From contig NC_063151.1 in NCBI RefSeq assembly GCF_020921035.1, positions 12,655,501-12,719,500 of the forward strand: a stretch of DNA of 64,000 bases. Direction: 5' to 3'. The DNA is from Rhodamnia argentea. Its lineage: Eukaryota; Streptophyta; Magnoliopsida; Myrtales; Myrtaceae. A program made the position numbers and the translations under genes. The notes under the pieces are model-generated. The model was not told the DNA's origin. It was given only the letters and a program-made list of their open reading frames with translations, and ran no database searches. This document shows positions 61,233 through 64,000 of this stretch, piece by piece (position 1 is the stretch's first letter; each line of letters opens with the position of its first letter).

Positions 61233-62960
61233 GTGTTTCTTGAAAGGACGTTTTCCTTTCTAATATTGGTTAAACTTTGATTTCTATCCAGAAGGATATA
61301 TTCATTTGTCCTTTCCACTTCTTAAACCCACCTTGATGCTTACGCTTGGAGCACAAAGTCCCGTATGAGCTAGAACCAAGATAGCAAATGTTAATATCTA
61401 GTTTAGCTGCTAGAAGGCGGACCAACTCTAGTTAAAGATGCTGCATAGCATTATCAAAAGTCTTTACTTTTTATTGTGGATTAAGTGGATATTTATATGC
61501 ACACAGCTATGAGGTAAATAACATATTACTGCTTGCACTTGCTACTCATCGATCTTCAAAATATGGCATGTATCTTACAGTTCACTTATCATGTTTGACA
61601 CACGCCACAAAATGCGATTTCATATTTTGCCCATGAGGCATCATATAAGTGTCAAATCTTATAGTGATATGTCTCAAGTTGGTGACCGATGTCTAATCAA
61701 ATTTAGTTCTTAATGCCTCCCACTTGACTTTGGCATTTTCGGAAATGCCTAAACTCACGCATAAAATCATTCTTCATACTGCCCTGCAACATAATGCGTG
61801 CAATGGAGTTCATCTTGTTCCATGTAGCAAATGCTTCTTTTTCCCTTCTGAAATTTGTGCAATATTCTCATCTTCAGGTTCTTCCATAACTAGGTTAAGA
61901 GCTCATAGTGCTTCTTGCTCTTCTAGCACATACCGGATCCTATTCCAGTTTTTATAATTTTCGCCGTCCAATTTCTTTCTTTGGTCAAGCTTAGCTACGA
62001 TTTCTAAGAAGCTAAAGCCATTGTATATGAACACAAAGTTCTATAGACATGTATTCACGAACTACCAATACCTAACATTTATGCATCTATTTTACACTAA
62101 CTAATTATATGAATGAAAAATTTCACATAAGGCCTCGGATTTGAAAGTTCACTATGTTCCCAATCATCGTTCAAGAATCCTCATTTGAAATTACCATTAA
62201 TATAATCATTTATGTAAAATTGAGTTCATTAAAGTTACTAAAACTTTATAGAACTCCCCACTCGGATAAAGATCATAAATTATACTATGATCCCTATATC
62301 ATGTAATCATAACATGGCATAGCATGATTTGAACTAATATACAAATAATCTAAACATCAAATCATATATAGATTATAGGATACAAATAGCAAGTACCTTA
62401 AACATTATACATGCTATCAACAAAATATGCTCTACACAATATGACTATCTATATCTAAGCCATCCTCCATTTTATATTTTTAAACATGAAAATCACCCTA
62501 AAAAGAAACGTACATCATGGACTTTCATATGCATTTTAATAATTTTATATTCAGAAAATATGTCCAAATAATATATCAAATCGAAGATAATTTCGAGACG
62601 AATGCAACGGTACCTCATATGCCCCAAACGGAGCTCATATGCATCCACATGAGCCATTCAAAGTTTTTGCTTTGACTAGTCAACGATCGGTCAACATATA
62701 ATTTCTCAAAAATTCGAGGACCGAATCATAATTTTCAAAAACTCCAGGGACTAAATTATAATTTCCCAAAAATTTGGGGTCAAAATGAAATTTTGGAAAT
62801 TTTCAGGGATAGAACTGCAAATTCTGGCGCAAATCAAGGGCCAAAAGGTAATGCACACGTCCAGGGGCAAAAATGACAAATCACCGTGCGGAAGAGGCAA
62901 AAACTAGAATTTTATTTCACCTTCATGCATGTGTCCCTTCTCGAATATTATTTCAGCAAT
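61233..62960 (-). other. decayed gag and leader of the older copia element
   Basis: Gag should lie here on the minus strand, but no domain is readable. From about 62,700 to 62,860 there are repeated phrases like aaaattcgaggaccgaatc and aaactccagggactaaatt, common in plant retroelement leaders. Confidence 0.4.
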
Positions 62961-62973
62961 CCAGACCTTGAAA

Positions 62974-63046
62974 GTCAAGATAGCCAAGCGGTATATGTCA
63001 CCATATTCAAGCGGAGAGGACTGGGTTCAAATTCCACCTCTAATAG
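62974..63046 (+). other. tRNA-like sequence with A and B boxes
   Basis: TAGCCAAGCGG (62,981) and GGTTCAAATTCC (63,024) match polymerase III A and B boxes at tRNA spacing (43 nt). The acceptor arm does not pair convincingly. Either a decayed tRNA or the head of a SINE, sitting inside the copia leader. Confidence 0.4.
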
Positions 63047-63707
63047 TTCTCTCCTTTATTTATTTATTTTTTATTTTAAAGAAAGGGTCAGCACGTGCCC
63101 CATTTGCACGCCCACCAGCACCCACGATTTCTTCTTCCACGTTTTAAAAAAATAAAAAAATTAAATTAATGGAAAAAAAGGGTGGGGAAAACGTGGGCTG
63201 CCCGGTTGCCCGCTGCTTATGCGAGCAGCTCCTTCTTCCCCAAAACTGCTCCTTCGCGCACAAGGAGGATATTCCATCACTCGACTCCTCCGTTGGTTCT
63301 GCCACTTTCAACCGCTCGATTCTCCTCCGACACACCACCTTAGAATAAAAAAAATAGTGGGTTTTCAATATCATGCCGACGCGACCACATAGGTCCAAGA
63401 ATCAACGAAAACGGTGAAGCATTTTGCCCGGAATCAATTAAAAACCGTTGGGATGCAAAAACCCTAACCACGAAATTCCTTTGTGAAATTCGCCTCCGGT
63501 GAACACTTAAAAGCCGAAATACCTTAGGGCTTTTATTTCCCATGGCGATGCAACCCTACTGATCCGAAGGCGGGCCTTGATTGCTGGATTTTCTCCAGAA
63601 TCAAGTGCTTTTCTCCCCAGCCATAATTGCCCCCAAAATGAAAAACAATTTACCCAATTTACTATGCTAATTTGACTTACAAAACATGAATGAGATTAGG
63701 AAACAAG

Positions 63708-63727
63708 AATGATGGCTCTGATATCAA
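63708..63727 (-). other. primer-binding site of the older copia element
   Basis: On the minus strand TTGATATCAGAGCC directly follows the 5' LTR, one change from TGGTATCAGAGC. Confidence 0.7.
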
Positions 63728-64000
63728 TGATGGGAACGGATCCCATAAACATACACAACGGAATTCCTCTGAATCAACAAGTCCTAGAATCAATCTTGAA
63801 TCAGCGATCGGAGAAATGCATCATAGAACGAACGCACCTCGAGTTTTCACAGATTAAATGTACACAATGTAGCCTCGAGAGAATTGAGTCGCCCCGTTTG
63901 ACGTTCTAGAGAGAAGATCGGGAGTTCGTCGTCGTTCATCACTTTTCTACGTTCTCTGTTCTTCATTGGGAGAACATCTAAACAACGTCTGACGTTCTTG
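63728..64000 (-). repeat. 5' LTR of the older copia element (partial)
   Basis: The first 273 bp match the 56,475 LTR with scattered substitutions. Cut by the window edge. Confidence 0.88.

Larger units (their letters stand above)
56475..64000 (-). mobile_element. older Ty1/copia element, cut by the window end
   Basis: Minus-strand element with short LTRs beginning TGTTAGAAAATGAG and ending TTCCCATCA. The left (3') LTR is 56,475-56,852. The right (5') LTR starts at 63,728 and runs past 64,000. The body keeps scattered gag, protease, RT and RNase H motifs, all broken. Flank atgtt (56,470-56,474) may be the duplication; its partner is outside the window. Confidence 0.88.

Overview
The window is nuclear DNA of a flowering plant, most likely a eudicot. 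The evidence is a 5S rDNA array with plant-type promoter elements, a glyoxal-oxidase-like gene with two introns, and plant Ty3/gypsy, Ty1/copia, hAT, CACTA and foldback elements. The species cannot be named from the sequence alone. There is no sign of bacterial or organellar DNA, and only one complete host protein gene is visible.

Layout. 1-15,219: tandem 5S rDNA, 35 gene copies on the minus strand in units of about 435 bp. The left copies are diverged, the right copies are nearly identical, and the array ends abruptly inside a spacer. 15,220-16,546: a decayed retroelement RNase H relic, a bare poly(A) insertion flanked by a target-site duplication, and a foldback MITE. 17,491-20,322: a three-exon secreted glyoxal/galactose oxidase-like gene on the minus strand. 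20,323-30,400: mostly AT-rich repeat debris, with a long-TIR foldback element, a reverse-oriented Ty3-type LTR relic carrying two arrays of short hairpins, and two adjacent hAT-like MITEs with 8-bp duplications. 30,420-41,785: a complete Ty3/gypsy chromovirus (Tekay/Del-like) with 3.1-kb LTRs, a 5-bp duplication and dead coding regions. 42,318-51,733: a complete Ty1/copia element on the minus strand with 2-kb LTRs and a 5-bp duplication. 51,925-54,800: one CACTA transposon end followed by minus-strand gene fragments (a Pro/Ser-rich exon, a TFIIH TFB1-like exon and a sorting-nexin-like last exon). 56,475 to the window end: an older Ty1/copia element on the minus strand, cut by the window edge.

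Relations. The 5S genes carry internal promoters, upstream TATA/GC/C elements and downstream T-runs, so each unit is its own RNA polymerase III gene. The oxidase gene is independent of its neighbours. Everything from 23 kb onward looks like layered mobile DNA. The most unusual structural signal is in the LTRs. In the Ty3 element, and in the Ty3-type relic at 25.8-26.2 kb, the LTR carries a series of short hairpins whose outer stems differ from unit to unit yet still pair. The copia LTR at 42.3-51.7 kb also carries a row of strong hairpins, with one more in one LTR than in the other.
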